Below, piece by piece: positions 33,691 to 44,630 of a DNA stretch of 64,000 bases. Within the stretch, counting starts at the first letter, position 1. Each line of letters opens with the position of its first letter. Below the pieces are notes generated by a model, which was given only the letters and a program-made list of their open reading frames with translations, did no database searches and was not told where the DNA came from. The position numbers and the translations under genes are program-made. The stretch is taken from assembly GCA_018136815.1 (NCBI GenBank), contig CM030940.1:80701-144700 (forward strand), in the 5' to 3' direction. Source of the stretch: Isochrysis galbana (taxonomy: Eukaryota > Haptophyta > Isochrysidales > Isochrysidaceae).

Positions 33691-34882
33691 GGCCGGCACG
33701 TAGTACACAGTTGAAGCCCCTGCCCCCCCTGGCCTCTTTGCATTCCTCCGCTAAGCAGCCTGCCTGTTGCGTCGGCGTGTGCGACCCCCGTGCTTCCTCG
33801 GCCCGTTACTTCCCGCCATAACTCGGTGCTCGTTCTGCGCCGCGTCGGCACCTCAAGCGGCAGTGCGTCGGGGCCGTGCGCAAGCCGCTGACCTACGAAA
33901 TCAAGGAACCTCTTCGCCAGCATAATGCTGCCGGCCGCCATGGCACGCGTCGTTCTTGACGACTGCGCCAGCAGGCGAGTGGAGACGACACTCCCGCCAT
34001 CGAAGCCCTTCCTAGTCAGGCTTCTCGTGCGTGGAATGTTCGCCGGCGGCTTCAACGGAGTCTCTGCACATGTGCCTCGGCCATCTCTCAGTGGATCGCG
34101 GCGATTGATAAAGTGCTCCTTCATCCTAATTCCCACTCGTCTCCACTCCCTCCACCCCCATTCCCACCATCTTCCGCTTCCCTTCCTGCCCTCTCGTTAG
34201 CTCCTACAGGAGTGCTTCAGCATCGTCTGCGCAGTCAGCGTTGGCGCCGTTGCCTCTGTATGTGTCCCCATTGTTGCAAAGCCATCTACGCCTACCCGGC
34301 TTCCCTATGTGTGTACCCACCATCGGGTGCGAGGTTCTTTAGCAGCTGGCGAGCCCACGCAAAAGTTCCTCGCGGCGCTGCTTCTCAACAATGTCCTCGT
34401 TCTCATTGTAATGTTTGGCTGCAACCATATTTTCATCGTTCATTCGTCGCATTTGACCTTGTTACGAGCGGATTCATCGTTGTGTTTGTTGCCATTGGCT
34501 CTATCCAAGATATTCAAGCTAAACTCTTGAGATGCATAGCCGATCCGCGGACATCATAAATGAAATGTCTGTCTTACTCTTAGTAGTACAAAGGACCTTG
34601 TGAGAGTGAACTCGGCGATGATAGCGTTGGTAGTAGCTGGCATTTGGGCGCATGCACCTACCATGGATAGGGCATGGGCATGGGGGGGCCTATTAGCCCC
34701 AATATATGATGTATGTGTCGCACTCGCACCCTAGCAGTCCTAGACGAAGGTGCGTTTTGTGAGGTTAGGCGGGATAGCTCGTGGTGGCGCCTTGTGTGGC
34801 AAGAAAAAGCAGCCATCTGAAGACTGAAGCGATTCTGGGCTGACGCCTCCTCCTACTACTACTACGTCTCCGGTGTCAAAAC
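33691..34882. other. Intergenic, no gene recognised
   Basis: Short frames at 33925-34559 show no domain or consistent composition. I see no repeat of note. Confidence 0.5.
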
Positions 34883-35846
34883 TATTGTTATGGTTTGAAC
34901 TATGGAGCGTGCCGCGACCGCTCCCGAGCCCCAGGCGACCCTCGCCACCGCGCCCCACCTGGGACGCCCCATGCCGCCCGAGGCGGCTCGTCAGAAAGCC
35001 CTCTCAGAGCCCATCCAACCCATCCAAACCACACCCGCGCAGGCGCGCGGGGTGGCGAGCACTGGCACCGAACAGGTTGCCACCATGGCTCTGCGCATCA
35101 TGCAGGGGGTCTTTGCGGAGACCCCCTCCAACAGTGGGAAACCCTCCCACCCCAAGAGCACCTCATGTGGGAGGGCAGCTCAGCTGCCCTCCCCATGGTG
35201 GAAACCTCTACCATCAGTGCACCCATCATGGGAGGGCACTTCACAACCATCAATCTTCCCTGGAGAGCACCCCATGCCTCTGTTTCCCAACTTGTTGACA
35301 CACTTGTTTTCTTCACCCCACTCTTGTGAACCACAAGTACCTACAGCTCAGTGCCCTGCCTTGGGCCCTCTTTCAACACTAGACTCCCTCCCCCACTCCC
35401 CCTTCACACCACAACCAACCCAAACAGCACGAACCCCCTCACCCTCTGTTTCAAGCACCAAAAATTTCAACTCAAGACCCATGTTGATACACTTATCGTT
35501 TTCACCCCACTCTTGTGGGCCACAACTACCTACAACTCAATGCCCTTTGGGCCCTCTTCCAATACTTGAATCCCTCTCCCACTCCCTCTTCCAGCTACAA
35601 CCAACCCAAGGAGCACAAACCCCCTCGTTCTCTGTTTCAAGCACCAATAATTTCGACTCCAGACCAGAGGGAGGACATGTCTTGAGGCGGCGTCGCTGCC
35701 CATGCCTAGCGCAAGGGTATGGCGCCCCCACTCAGACCTCTCCTTCCCCACAGCTCCTCTCTGAGGAGTTGCTCCTCTCCCTCCCATTAGGCCCCCTTGA
35801 CTGCGAGACCAGAACAGGATCTTGGCGTAGCGTCAGAGATTTGTAG
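34883..35846 (+). CDS. MERAATAP repeat-unit protein, complete copy
   Basis: A 314-residue Pro/Ser/Thr-rich frame from the ATG at 34902, 20 bp after the unit's left edge (AAACTATTGTTATGGTTT hairpin). Not recognised. The middle contains two tandem repeats of about 62 residues, each with a SPHSC-PQ-PT-QCP signature and ending SVSSTKNF(N/D)SRP. Homology with the copy at 50844-49915 runs from the hairpin to GAGACCAGAACAGGATC, and flanks differ beyond both points, so the unit of about 950 bp behaves as a discrete dispersed element. It could be a structural (Gag-like) protein of a non-autonomous element, but there is no zinc knuckle or enzyme motif. Confidence 0.6.
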
Positions 35847-35849
35847 GTC

Positions 35850-36000
35850 AAAGTCTTTGTCCACCGTGTAGAGAGGGCTTATCATTTTTCTAATGTGTTT
35901 GTTGCTCGGGGCGTGTAGCCCCACATACTCCCGTTGTTTTTTCAGCCTCTAAGAGAAACCTAAACCTACCTTCGCTGTCACCAGCAGATGGTACCTCGCT
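35850..36000 (-). pseudogene. Fragment of the KVNKQ/HAPSNKH conserved sequence
   Basis: The minus-strand frame reads RLKKQREYVGLHAPSNKHIR then KMISPLYTVDKDFDL, nearly the same as a block within the frame 51188-50892. The frame is broken upstream by a stop. Family unknown; probably part of a mobile element, since both copies lie beside MERAATAP units. Confidence 0.5.
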
Positions 36001-36413
36001 AGTAGCGTTCTCAAGATCGTTCTGACGGACTTGCTGTCTGCATTGCCATATTGGATATTGTAAAAGTCCGTTAATATATACCTCCATGCCAGGATACCGA
36101 GGTATCCCGAGGGAGGAGGGGTGAACGAGCCTCAGCCGGAGATCATAAACCACATTTTATGATCTCGGAACGGGCGCAAAGTGCACAATGGCATCGACAA
36201 TGTCAAGAAGTGGGAAACACCGTCCATTCGCTAATCTGGGTACTAGAAAGCACAAAGCACCAGCTGCAAGACTTCAATCAACTACAGCAAGCCCAGGCCG
36301 ACACAACCACCTACAACCGACTTACTACCGCCGCCATGCTAGCTAGCTACGTTCTACGTTCCCGCTGCGCCGGAGCCGCCGCACACCACCACGAAAGCGA
36401 ACGCGCTGGGGCA

Positions 36414-37271
36414 CTAGGAGCGTGCGGAGCGCCGGCGCTTCTCCAATCCTTGCTCGCGGCTGCCGCGTCGCTCCTCACGCGCAGCCAGCCGAGCCGCACG
36501 CGTCCTCGCCCGCTTTGCCCGATCATTCTCGGCTTGCTCTCCCCGGCGTAGCGCGATTTCCACTTCCTGAGTGCGGATCATCGCACCGGAGTCGGAGCTA
36601 TCCTCATCGCTACAATGGCACATAGCAGCAGGCCCACCGCCGCCGCCACAGATCCCGCCGCCGCGACAGCTCCCGCCGCCGCGACAGCTCCCGCCGCCAC
36701 TCCCGTCGCCGCTGCGGCGACCGCTGCGGCGACCACTATTATGACCGCCGCCGCGACCCGCGGCGCTGTGCCCATTTGCGCGCCACCAGCACCGGTCTGT
36801 GCCTCCACGGGTACTCCTGAAACCTCGCTGGGGGACGGCGCTGGGGGACGCGGGGACGGCGCTGGGGGAGGAGTGTCGGGCTGCGTCCCAGTTTCGGTTG
36901 TCGTCACCAAGGGGAGATCCGTCTGAACCTCCTTGGTGGCCATGACGCTGGGGAACGGCGCTAGGGGGGGGAGGTCGGGCTACGTCCCAGTTTCCGTTGT
37001 GGTCACCGATGGAAGATCCGTCTGAACCTCCTTGGTGGCCATGGTGGAGGTGCACGGGATCAACTCGGTGACCTTGCGCCATCGAGGAGGGCGTAGGGTG
37101 TTCACTTTCTTGTAGTACTTTGAAAACCATCCTGGAGGTGACATCGTCAAGTTGTTCCACTATGCGCCTGTGAGAGCCACGAGGCCCTTTGGACGTCCCC
37201 ATGGCATGCGAGTTGTGCCTTGAGAGCCTACATTGTGTGGGCGAGTGGGAAATGAGTCTTGCAGCACACAA
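36414..37271 (-). other. Repeat-rich frame carrying retroelement-derived modules
   Basis: An open 285-residue frame, but the more informative reading is the frame giving ATKEVQTDLP(L/S)VTTTETGT, which occurs twice here (about 36860-36943 and 36955-37050) and once at 28830-28905. GGC/GCC runs make the centre low complexity. I take this as decayed retroelement sequence rather than a gene. Confidence 0.35.
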
Positions 37272-37499
37272 GCGGAGGTGGATGGAGCAAAGATGTTACT
37301 CACCAGAGCTGAAATGCTTTTGTCCGTGCGCCACACCAGTAGGGCACGTCTTGCGAAGCCATCCGGATAGAAGACGGGGAGGCATTAGAGGCATTCGGAC
37401 ATGACGTTTAATTCAGTTTCGTATCGTTTGGGGCGGGATATCTTTTCGTCTTAAGCGAGCCCCCTCGGCTGAAGTTCGCACTCATTTGCAGCCTACCTT

Positions 37500-37805
37500 T
37501 TTCGTCTTCGATGAATATAGGGCCTCTTACCCTCTTCTCCTCTTCTCCTCCTCCTCCAGCGATTGGAGTGCGCCTTCTCCACCTCCGCCTGCTTCGCAGC
37601 CTTGTTCCACGCGCGCTCGAGCTCCTCCTCGAATTTCGCGACGCGCTTGTGGCCCTTGTCCAGCTGGGGGATGCGCTTCTCGCGCTGCGCGAGCAGCGCA
37701 TCGAGTCTGGTGCCTCTGCGTCGGCCCTCCCTAGGCGCGCCTCGCCATCGGCTGCTGGCTCCAGCTCCCCCAGCAACTCATCCACCGGCGCGCCGTCGTC
37801 CGCCA
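37500..37805 (-). other. Possible coiled-coil exon(s), unrecognised
   Basis: An ATG at 37805 opens MADDGAPVDELLGELEP. A second minus-strand frame downstream reads RLDALLAQREKRIPQLDKGH, then KRVAKFEEELERAWNKAAKQ, an amphipathic helix ending in an Arg run. The two frames are not joined by an obvious intron, so this may be a gene with an unseen splice or a pseudogene. Confidence 0.3.
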
Positions 37806-38001
37806 TCGCTGGCGGGTAGCCAAAAGTTCGATAGCGAGGCGGCCAGAAAAATTGCAAGTGGATTATCGCGTTTTTTTGCCGTAGCGGGAGATTTTAACTA
37901 AAAAATGGGCATCGCGACCTTCTTTTAACCAAAAAAGTTTATCTTGTAAAGGGGGTTAGTTAGATAAGCCATAGTTGTCGGGTACGGCTGCGGCGGGCGC
38001 G

Positions 38002-39910
38002 ATGGCGTCGAAGGCGCGGCGGCGGCTCTCCTCCTCGTCCTCCTCTCTGGCGCTGCTGGTGCTGTGGTGGACGTGCTCGAGCGCGAGCGCCTCGAACTGT
38101 ACCATCCGTGCGCACCGCGCCGAGCGCTCGCTCTGCTCGCTCCCTAGCTGCCGCGCCTGCGACAGACTTCTGCCTTCTCTCTTTCTCATCGGCTCAATCA
38201 AGTGCGGCTCCTCGTCTCTCTGGGCGCAGGTGCGCGGCTCGTACAGCCCCCCCGCTTCCCTTGGTGAATCAAGAGCCGACGCTCCTCCTCCTACTCCCGC
38301 CCCATTCTTTTCCACCGACCTCTCCACCACCCTACTCCCCCATCCCCTTGACCCTGCCCGTCTGCGCGGCTCTGAACCCAACCTGCCTTCCTTGCTTTCT
38401 CTCTCCCCTTGCTCCTCCGCACTCCGCGTATTGATGCCATGCTCCCTGCCCTCCTTTCTCTGACCCTCCTATCTTTCGCATCTCCGCTTCCCGGGCCGCC
38501 CAAATGAGACTCCTTCTCCCTCTAGATGCCAGTGCACACCATCATTCCCTCCACCTTCACCTTCTCCCACTCCCGCTTGCTCCTCGCTTGCTATTCTCCC
38601 CTCTCCACCTTTTGCGCGGCTGCACAATACGTTGCATCTGCTACAGCCGCAGCCGCCCATCCTCCTGAAGCCGCGTGTAAGCCTACTAGAACGTCGGCCG
38701 GCCTAAGCTGGCATGCTAGTAGCTCTTCCAGCTTTCATGAGTACATATGTGGAGTGGGAGATTTGGGGCTCTACCATTTTAGGCTTTCTCTCTCTTTGCC
38801 CTGGCGCAGCTGGTAGACCACTCCAACGGGCGCGTGCTCTCGGGGGGCACCACGCACAAGGGCGAGATCTCGCGTAAGGAAAAGGACTTCTTCGGTGACC
38901 CCACCCAGTGGAGGCATGGCAGGGCGTGGTACGAGAGGATTTGGCCGCGATGTCCAAAAGAGGGTGATGTAAAGGTGGGGATCGACGCGACGCCAGCGTA
39001 CCACGTGTGGTATGACGCACCGAAAAACATGGTCAGCTTTTTTGGGTCCGAGGCGAGCACACGGCTCCGTCTTGTCTGGCTGCTGCGCGACCCCGTCGCC
39101 AAGTACTGGTCGTACTTCTGGGAGCTCAAGTCGTACGGTGGTGAATGGGATCGCGTGCACTTCGGCCCGTGGACAGCACCCAAGCTCAATCGCACGCGCG
39201 AGTGCCAGGCTGCCGACCCGGCGTCCCCACTCTGGCCCCCCTCGCTCCCGCCACCCTTCGACAACTGCGCACCGCACCTCGACCACGGGCTCTACGAGCC
39301 GCAGCTGCGCCGGTGGCTTGAATTTTTTCACCCGTCGCAGCTTTTGCTAGTCTCGTTCGCCGGCATGGTACGGAGGCCAATGGTCGTGCTCGGCGATGTA
39401 CTGCTCCACGCTGGCCTGCGTCCAGCGCAGGCTGCGCGCACGGTCGCTTCGGCTGCAGGCGCTCCGCCGCAACCAAAGAAGCTCAACTCTCGCGCGCGTG
39501 GCAAGGGGCAGATGCCGCCGCAGTGGCGCGCCCAGGTACGCGCGTTGTACCAGCCCTTTGTCGACCGGTTGTACAAGCTCATCGACGAGCGGGGCATCGC
39601 GGTTAGCCCGTGCGAGGAGAAGGGGACGCGATTCCTTGATCCGCTTCTAGATGCTGAGCTGCCACCGCACGAGGGCGCCGTCGCCACCACGGGCGCGCCC
39701 GAAGCGGTCGCTGCCACGCCCCCTATCGGCGGCAAGAGGGGGGGCAGCAACGGATACCACAGGGCGCCACGGCATGGGCTTGGGCTCATGTTGCCTTGGC
39801 GCGGGGGTGCGCTGCGAGGGAGGGGTGTCGCGGCGGCGGAGAGGGGGCGAGACCGCCATCACCAGGGCGGGTTGCGGGAGGTGATGCCAGCTAACCCGAT
39901 GCTTAATTGA
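38002..39910 (+). CDS. Membrane-anchored PAPS-dependent sulfotransferase
   Basis: Transfers sulfate from PAPS to an acceptor, probably glycan, in the Golgi lumen. Two exons, 38002-38229 and 38810-39910, joined in phase 0 (CAG|GTGCGC donor, GGCGCAG acceptor), giving 442 residues. The N-terminus has a short cytosolic tail and a signal anchor (SLALLVLWWTCSSASA). PSLFLIGSIKCGSSSLWAQ is the 5'-phosphosulfate-binding loop, with Cys-Gly-Ser where many members have Gly-Gly-Thr. LRLVWLLRDPVAKYWSYFWE is the 3'-phosphate-binding motif (RDP...S). HLDHGLYEPQLRRWLEFF and LLLVSFAGM match the order in NDST/heparan-type sulfotransferase domains. The C-terminal 70 residues are Gly/Arg-rich and unlike the family. 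The acceptor substrate cannot be inferred. Confidence 0.85.
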
Positions 39911-40570
39911 TAGATGAGTGAGGAAGAGTGTCCGACTTTTTCGCATGACGTGTCAAAGCGTTGGTCTTTTCTAGGTGCATGAAGAACGAAGCTCTCGCCC
40001 ATGGCACGCAGGGCAACCATCTGCATGCCAACCCCAGGGATTCAGGGCAGGCGGCGCTCGCGCCAAGCGAAGAAGCGGATTGTTGCGAGGCCCTGAGCCA
40101 AGTCTTGGTGGCGGCGGATCATTGGCTGATGCGGAGGGTGCCGATGGCGGCGCGTAGCAGCTAGGAGTGCATGCGGCACGCGCAACACAGGATGATATGT
40201 TGATAGAGGAGAGGGAATTTTGTTTTTGGTCGCATTTGCCTCTTTGAGCTCTGCTCACTATTAACTCCTTGCTGCCGGCTTGAAGCGCCAATTTCGGCGC
40301 TTTGGTTTCACGCTTACGCTTAGAAGCATTGTACAGGATGAGGTGCGTGCAAGAGATAAGTGAGATGCTGTGGGCGAAAAGTGGCTCAACGTATTTCTTT
40401 TCGGGTCCCCAAGAGAGCCTTTGTGCCCGCCCCCCGCTCGCGCCGAGCGATGCCACCTGCGGAGAGAATGCTTAGGATGCGAGAGAAGTTGAAACAGCAA
40501 CTGCTAGCTAGGCGGCTTGCCTTCATTTGGTCTCCTTTCCCTCAGGGTTTCTTCCCCTCCCGTGGGGACT
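39911..40570. other. Intergenic with a short dispersed motif
   Basis: TTAACTCCTTGCTGCCGGCT followed by GAAGCGCCAA (40261-40292) resembles 58080-58108. No supported gene. Confidence 0.45.
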
Positions 40571-40571
40571 C

Positions 40572-40862
40572 TCACCGTACCATGAGCCCCCCCACGAGCA
40601 CCCCGAAGGAGAGGACCAGGAGCACCACGTACGCGACGAGAACGGCGTCGCCTTGGCTCGGCATGAGGGCGCGCCCCGAGAGGGCATGGTAGATGCCCAC
40701 GCCGAGCACGGCGTAGCCCGTCCCCTTGTGCGCGACCCGCCACACGGTGCGGCGTGTGGTGCGGGCGCCGGGCGTGCCGCGCACGAGCGCGTTGAGCGGC
40801 TGTAGCAGGGCGAGGGCGAAGGAGACGATCCCGAGCGTGTTATGTGTGATGTGGGTGCAAGA
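40572..40862 (-). CDS. Cytochrome b561 (DOMON/FRRS1-type) C-terminal exon
   Basis: Membrane electron-transfer protein fragment ending at the stop 40574-40572. It contains three hydrophobic helices: HNTLGIVSFALALLQPLNAL, then the WRVAHKGTGYAVLGVGIYHA segment, and VLLVLSFGVLVGGLMV. The His in HNTLG and in AHKGTGY match haem-ligand positions of the b561 core, and LLQPLNAL is a family hallmark. Upstream the frame continues but no longer fits a helix, whereas another frame (GSGLAVAAAGVALAVASVP) does, so an exon border or frameshift lies near 40862. The DOMON part was not found. Confidence 0.65.
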   Translation of the reverse strand, partial: SCTHITHNTLGIVSFALALLQPLNALVRGTPGARTTRRTVWRVAHKGTGYAVLGVGIYHALSGRALMPSQGDAVLVAYVVLLVLSFGVLVGGLMVR

Positions 40863-40959
40863 AGTGGCGCCCTCGGGGCACCGACGCGACGGCGAGCGCG
40901 ACGCCGGCGGCGGCCACCGCAAGGCCGCTTCCCTGAGAGAGCGGGGGAGCGTCCAGAGG

Positions 40960-41300
40960 ATGCTACGCGCGGCGCGCGCGGAGGAAGCCCCCCCGCGCCT
41001 CAACGTCAGCCTCCAACGCGGCGACCTCACCGAGGACTTCTACCGCGCCCTCGGCGCCATGACCGAGCTCGAGTACCTGCGCCTCGGCACCCAAGTCCAC
41101 GTCGAGAAGCTCACCAACGCGCTCGCCCCCTCGCACAGGTGGCCCAACCTGCTCAGGGTGCTCCTCGTTGAGGAGGTCGACCAGCCCGCCGACGCGCTCC
41201 TGCGCGCGTTCCGAGCCGGCCGCATGCTCTTCCACGACTTCCTCAGCCTCTCATGCGGCCCGCCGCTTGCGCTCCTTGGGTCACCGAGATTGAGAGGCTG
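40960..41300 (+). CDS. LRR-like gene fragment
   Basis: The frame reads RLNVSLQRGDLTEDFYRALG, then AMTELEYLRLGTQVHVEKLT and HRWPNLLRVLLVEEV, an alternation of Leu positions like degenerate leucine-rich repeats of F-box/LRR proteins. It then continues into a low-complexity end near 41340. The start is not clear; the upstream part overlaps the antisense of the cytochrome b561 gene. It may be one exon or a relic. Confidence 0.35.
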
Positions 41301-41723
41301 CGCGCGTTTCTCTGGCGGAGAAGATCGCGGAGTACCGGCGGAGGGGGGGGAGGAGGGGGGTGGTATTGTCCTTCATTTTTTTATATCCATTTCACGGGGC
41401 ATTTGTAAAAGAAATAGCCAATCCTGAGGTTGCAGCCTCTTCCGCTCCCTTGAGCGGATTCGGGGATTCGAACAACCCATATATATGAGTAGAAAAGTTG
41501 TTCGGTCTCTGTGTTCGATCCAACCTTGTATTGGGTGAAGGAGTCCGGAGAACGTGCGCGCAGTCGCACGCGGAAGAGGGACGAAACCCTCTCGGCGGGG
41601 GTACCATGTTTGGCCCAACCTATATGGGGCCTAGTGACTAGTGGCTGTGAGAAGAGCAACCTAGATCAGAGTGACCCTTGAGGGCTCAGCTCGCGCGACA
41701 AGCCAATGCCGTTGGTTCGCTAA

Positions 41724-41827
41724 CCTAAATGGGAAATACGTATTTGAACCGTATTTGGCCAGAGGCCAAATACATATGTATTTGGCTGTATTATTTGCAG
41801 GCCCCAGCACCGTATTTCCCATCTAGG
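41724..41827. mobile_element. Short MITE with hAT-like ends and 8-bp target duplication
   Basis: Ends CCTAAATGGGAAATACG and CGTATTTCCCATCTAGG are inverted repeats. Flanks are TTCGCTAA (41716-41723) and TTCGCTAC (41828-41835), 7 of 8 matching. The ends resemble those at 14425 and 47517. The interior repeats GTATTTGG in both orientations. Confidence 0.75.
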
Positions 41828-41949
41828 TTCGCTACCGAGGACGTCACCCGTCAGCGGACTAGAAGACTTCCATCCTACAAAACAACTCCGGTTCAAACGC
41901 TTACTTATAACTTATAACACTAAGCAGAGAGGCGCGTGGGGTGTCGATG

Positions 41950-42109
41950 GACGGACGGACTCTCTCTCTCTTCTCTCTTTCTCTCTCTTTCTCTTCCCCC
42001 CCCCACCCCCACCCCCCTCTCTTTTCTCTCCCTCCTCTACCTTTTTCTCTCTCTCCCTCCCTCCCTCCCTCCCTCCCTCTCTCTCTCTCCCTCCCTCTCT
42101 CTCTCTCTT

Positions 42110-42140
<31 letters not shown>

Positions 42141-42680
42141 CCTCCCTCTCTCTCTCTCCTTCCCTCTCTTTCTCTTCCCCACCAGCCCCCACCCCCCTCT
42201 CTTTTCTATCCCTCCTCTGCCTTTCTCTCTCTCTCTCTCCATCTCTCTCTCCCCCCCTTGAATACTCTCTCTCTCTTCTCCTCTCGCTCTCATTCCCTCC
42301 CTCCTTGCCCATCACACTTACTCTCCCCCTTTTATCATGTTTTCTCATCCCTCTCTCGATCCTCTCTCTCCGCTCTCTCTCTCTCCCTCTCTCCCTCTGC
42401 CCCGCACAACCCTGCGGTGGTACTGTCCCCCCCCCACGCCCCGCCCCACCCCGCCTTGTCCCCCGCCGCCCTGCTCCCTCCTGCCCCCCTCCTCGCTCCT
42501 TTCTCCATCTCCCTCTCCCTTCACACAAAGCTTCCCTCAAGCCCTCGAGCTCATTCTACTTCACCCACTTCGGCTTCCCCTCACCTTCCCCTCACCTTCC
42601 CCTCACCTCCCCCGCCTTCCGACCCTCCCCCCGCAACCCCCACCCCCACCCCACCCCTCCCTCTCTTCAACCAGAAGCAG
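41950..42680. repeat. Pyrimidine tract upstream of the PHD gene
   Basis: CT-rich for about 730 bp, ending just before the ATG at 42689. Probably promoter or 5' UTR; the long Ser/Leu/Pro extension of the frame is not credible protein. Confidence 0.88.
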
Positions 42681-42688
42681 ATCTGTCG

Positions 42689-44245
42689 ATGGCAGAGTAT
42701 CGGCATGCGCCGACCGTCCCCCTGTCGCCCGCCGACCAAGCGGACAGGCTGCTTGGTGCTCTGCAACGCGTGAAGCTCGCCACGAAGCAGCTCATTGTGC
42801 AGCAAATCGGCACCGAAAAATTGGTGGAAATGGCCTCGTTCGGTGGCAAGACGGCGGCTCTAGAGGAATATACACGCTCATTTTCAAGTGAAGGTTGGGA
42901 TATCGAGATGAACTTCCGTATCCGCATGCCGCCGAAGGGGAACTTCAAAATCGATTGCGAAGTCTCACTTGCGTGCCCAGCCGGTGAGCTGGAGCATGAC
43001 GCTTTCCGTCTTCTAAAAGAGAGGCGGCAGCTTAAGCGAAGGCTCCTCACGAGCTACAAGCATGTGCACGAGTATTATGCCATCTTGGCTCAGCTGCAGG
43101 CTTCACCTGATAGTACCTTCTGTCTACTTAATCCGCGTTGCTGCGAGCTCAAGTGGCATCGTGGCCAGTGCCGGATAGTGAACTCACCGCCAGACCCGTG
43201 CTCGGAGTGCGGAGCGCCTTGGTGTCCTCATGACATTTATGACGTCCCTTGTGCCGTGAAGCCGGTTGAAGACGACGAAGAGCCATGCGACAAGTGCGGA
43301 GTGGTGTTTGGGTGCTCGAAGAACGCCATCGTCCTTTGCGATGGCCCTCAGTGCACAGGTAGATGGCACCAGTTCTGCTTGGAGCCGCCAATGCGTCAAC
43401 TTCCAGAAGGGGATTACCTTTGCCCATCTTGTGCGGGGAAGGGTTATGGTCATCCATCATCCATACACCCCATGGGTGATGGCCAACATGTCGGCTTTGC
43501 TGACTCCATGCATAGCACAGAGGATGAAGATGGGAGTGAGACCGAGACGTGCGGTCCGTGCACGCCTCGAAAACGCATCTTGACGGAATTCGATGCCCAG
43601 ATTGCCGAGGCGCTTGTCTCCACACTGAAACGGGAGATGGGCGAGGCACGCATGGAAGCCAAAGCCCTTGGCAATCCCGCACACTACAAGGGCTTCAGGG
43701 CGCACGGCTGGCTCGTGGAGATCATCGGCGGGAGTCGGATGGTGCTTCACCCTCCAACATGCGAGCTGGAGCGCCAGGCGCTCTCCATTATGCGTGCTGA
43801 ATGCAATTTTGAGCGCGAAGCGTTGAATAATTACCAGGAGGTGCGCTATTTCTACTCAATTTTGGCGGATCTACGAGCCCGCAATAAAGACGAGTCACCG
43901 TCGAGGGGGCCGTGCGATCTGTCGTGGGGGTGCTACATGGCCGCGGGTCATGAAGGCCCCTGTGGAATCGTCTGTTCTTCATCTCCGACAGTTGACGAAG
44001 AGCAAGATGGCAGCGCCGAGGCTGCCACTTCGCTTGTGATGGAGCTCAGGTTGGTCAGCAAGGCAGCTGAGCTTGAAGTCGAGGCGTGCCAAAAAAAGGT
44101 CGAGGCGGCAAAGATTGCTTTGCGAGCGGCGATGATTGCAAAGGACGCGGCAACAGCGGCTGTGAGGCGGGCGGAGGAAGCGCATAATGTGATGACGATT
44201 TCTCCTTGGTTGCACGAGGTGAGTAAACGTCTACGGTCGTCGTGA
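42689..44245 (+). CDS. PHD-finger protein with duplicated flanking domain
   Basis: Likely chromatin-associated reader in the nucleus. A 518-residue single exon; start at MAEYRHAP chosen because everything upstream is microsatellite. A classical C4HC3 PHD finger at residues 200-250: CDKCG...CSKNAIVLCDGPQCTGRWHQFCLEPP...GDYLCPSC. On each side lies a version of the same unknown module: first (residues 70-170) with HEYYAILAQLQA and CELKWHRGQCRIV, second (330-435) with RYFYSILADLRA and CDLS...GHEGPCGIV. Both begin with a small alpha/beta segment and a Glu/Arg-rich helix. The C-terminus is an Ala/Glu-rich coiled coil (ELEVEACQKKVEAAKIALRA). The histone mark cannot be told from sequence. Confidence 0.85.
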   Translation: MAEYRHAPTVPLSPADQADRLLGALQRVKLATKQLIVQQIGTEKLVEMASFGGKTAALEEYTRSFSSEGWDIEMNFRIRMPPKGNFKIDCEVSLACPAGELEHDAFRLLKERRQLKRRLLTSYKHVHEYYAILAQLQASPDSTFCLLNPRCCELKWHRGQCRIVNSPPDPCSECGAPWCPHDIYDVPCAVKPVEDDEEPCDKCGVVFGCSKNAIVLCDGPQCTGRWHQFCLEPPMRQLPEGDYLCPSCAGKGYGHPSSIHPMGDGQHVGFADSMHSTEDEDGSETETCGPCTPRKRILTEFDAQIAEALVSTLKREMGEARMEAKALGNPAHYKGFRAHGWLVEIIGGSRMVLHPPTCELERQALSIMRAECNFEREALNNYQEVRYFYSILADLRARNKDESPSRGPCDLSWGCYMAAGHEGPCGIVCSSSPTVDEEQDGSAEAATSLVMELRLVSKAAELEVEACQKKVEAAKIALRAAMIAKDAATAAVRRAEEAHNVMTISPWLHEVSKRLRSS

Positions 44246-44630
44246 AGCACGTGATCATCACTCCTCCACAAGGCAAGTCGCTGGTCTTCTTGCCAACTAG
44301 CGCAGGTGGCCCGAAGATGGGAGTGTTCCCAAAGTAGTACTTCCAGTATTTTTCACGTTGGCCGGTAGTGAGGATTGTTCCGGCAGCCATTAAGGAACCC
44401 CTTGGACTACAAATCAATCGGGCCGAGGGAGTAATGCCAACTCTTATGAGCTCACAGATGTGTCTTGCGTCTTGTGCATGTGTGTCGCGCGCACATCCAT
44501 CGCGATCGAGCCACTTCTAATGACGCAAATGTAGAGCCTTGCGTACAACCGATGTCGTGGCTACGCGCCGAGTGGCCACCCATAGATTAATATCATAACC
44601 TTGCGCAAGAGGCCCTTGAACGAGCCTCAG

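Noticed and set aside
41455..41530. tRNA-like GGATTCGAAC and GTTCGATCC boxes
   Set aside because: Neither gives a pairing T stem or acceptor stem; no cloverleaf could be drawn.
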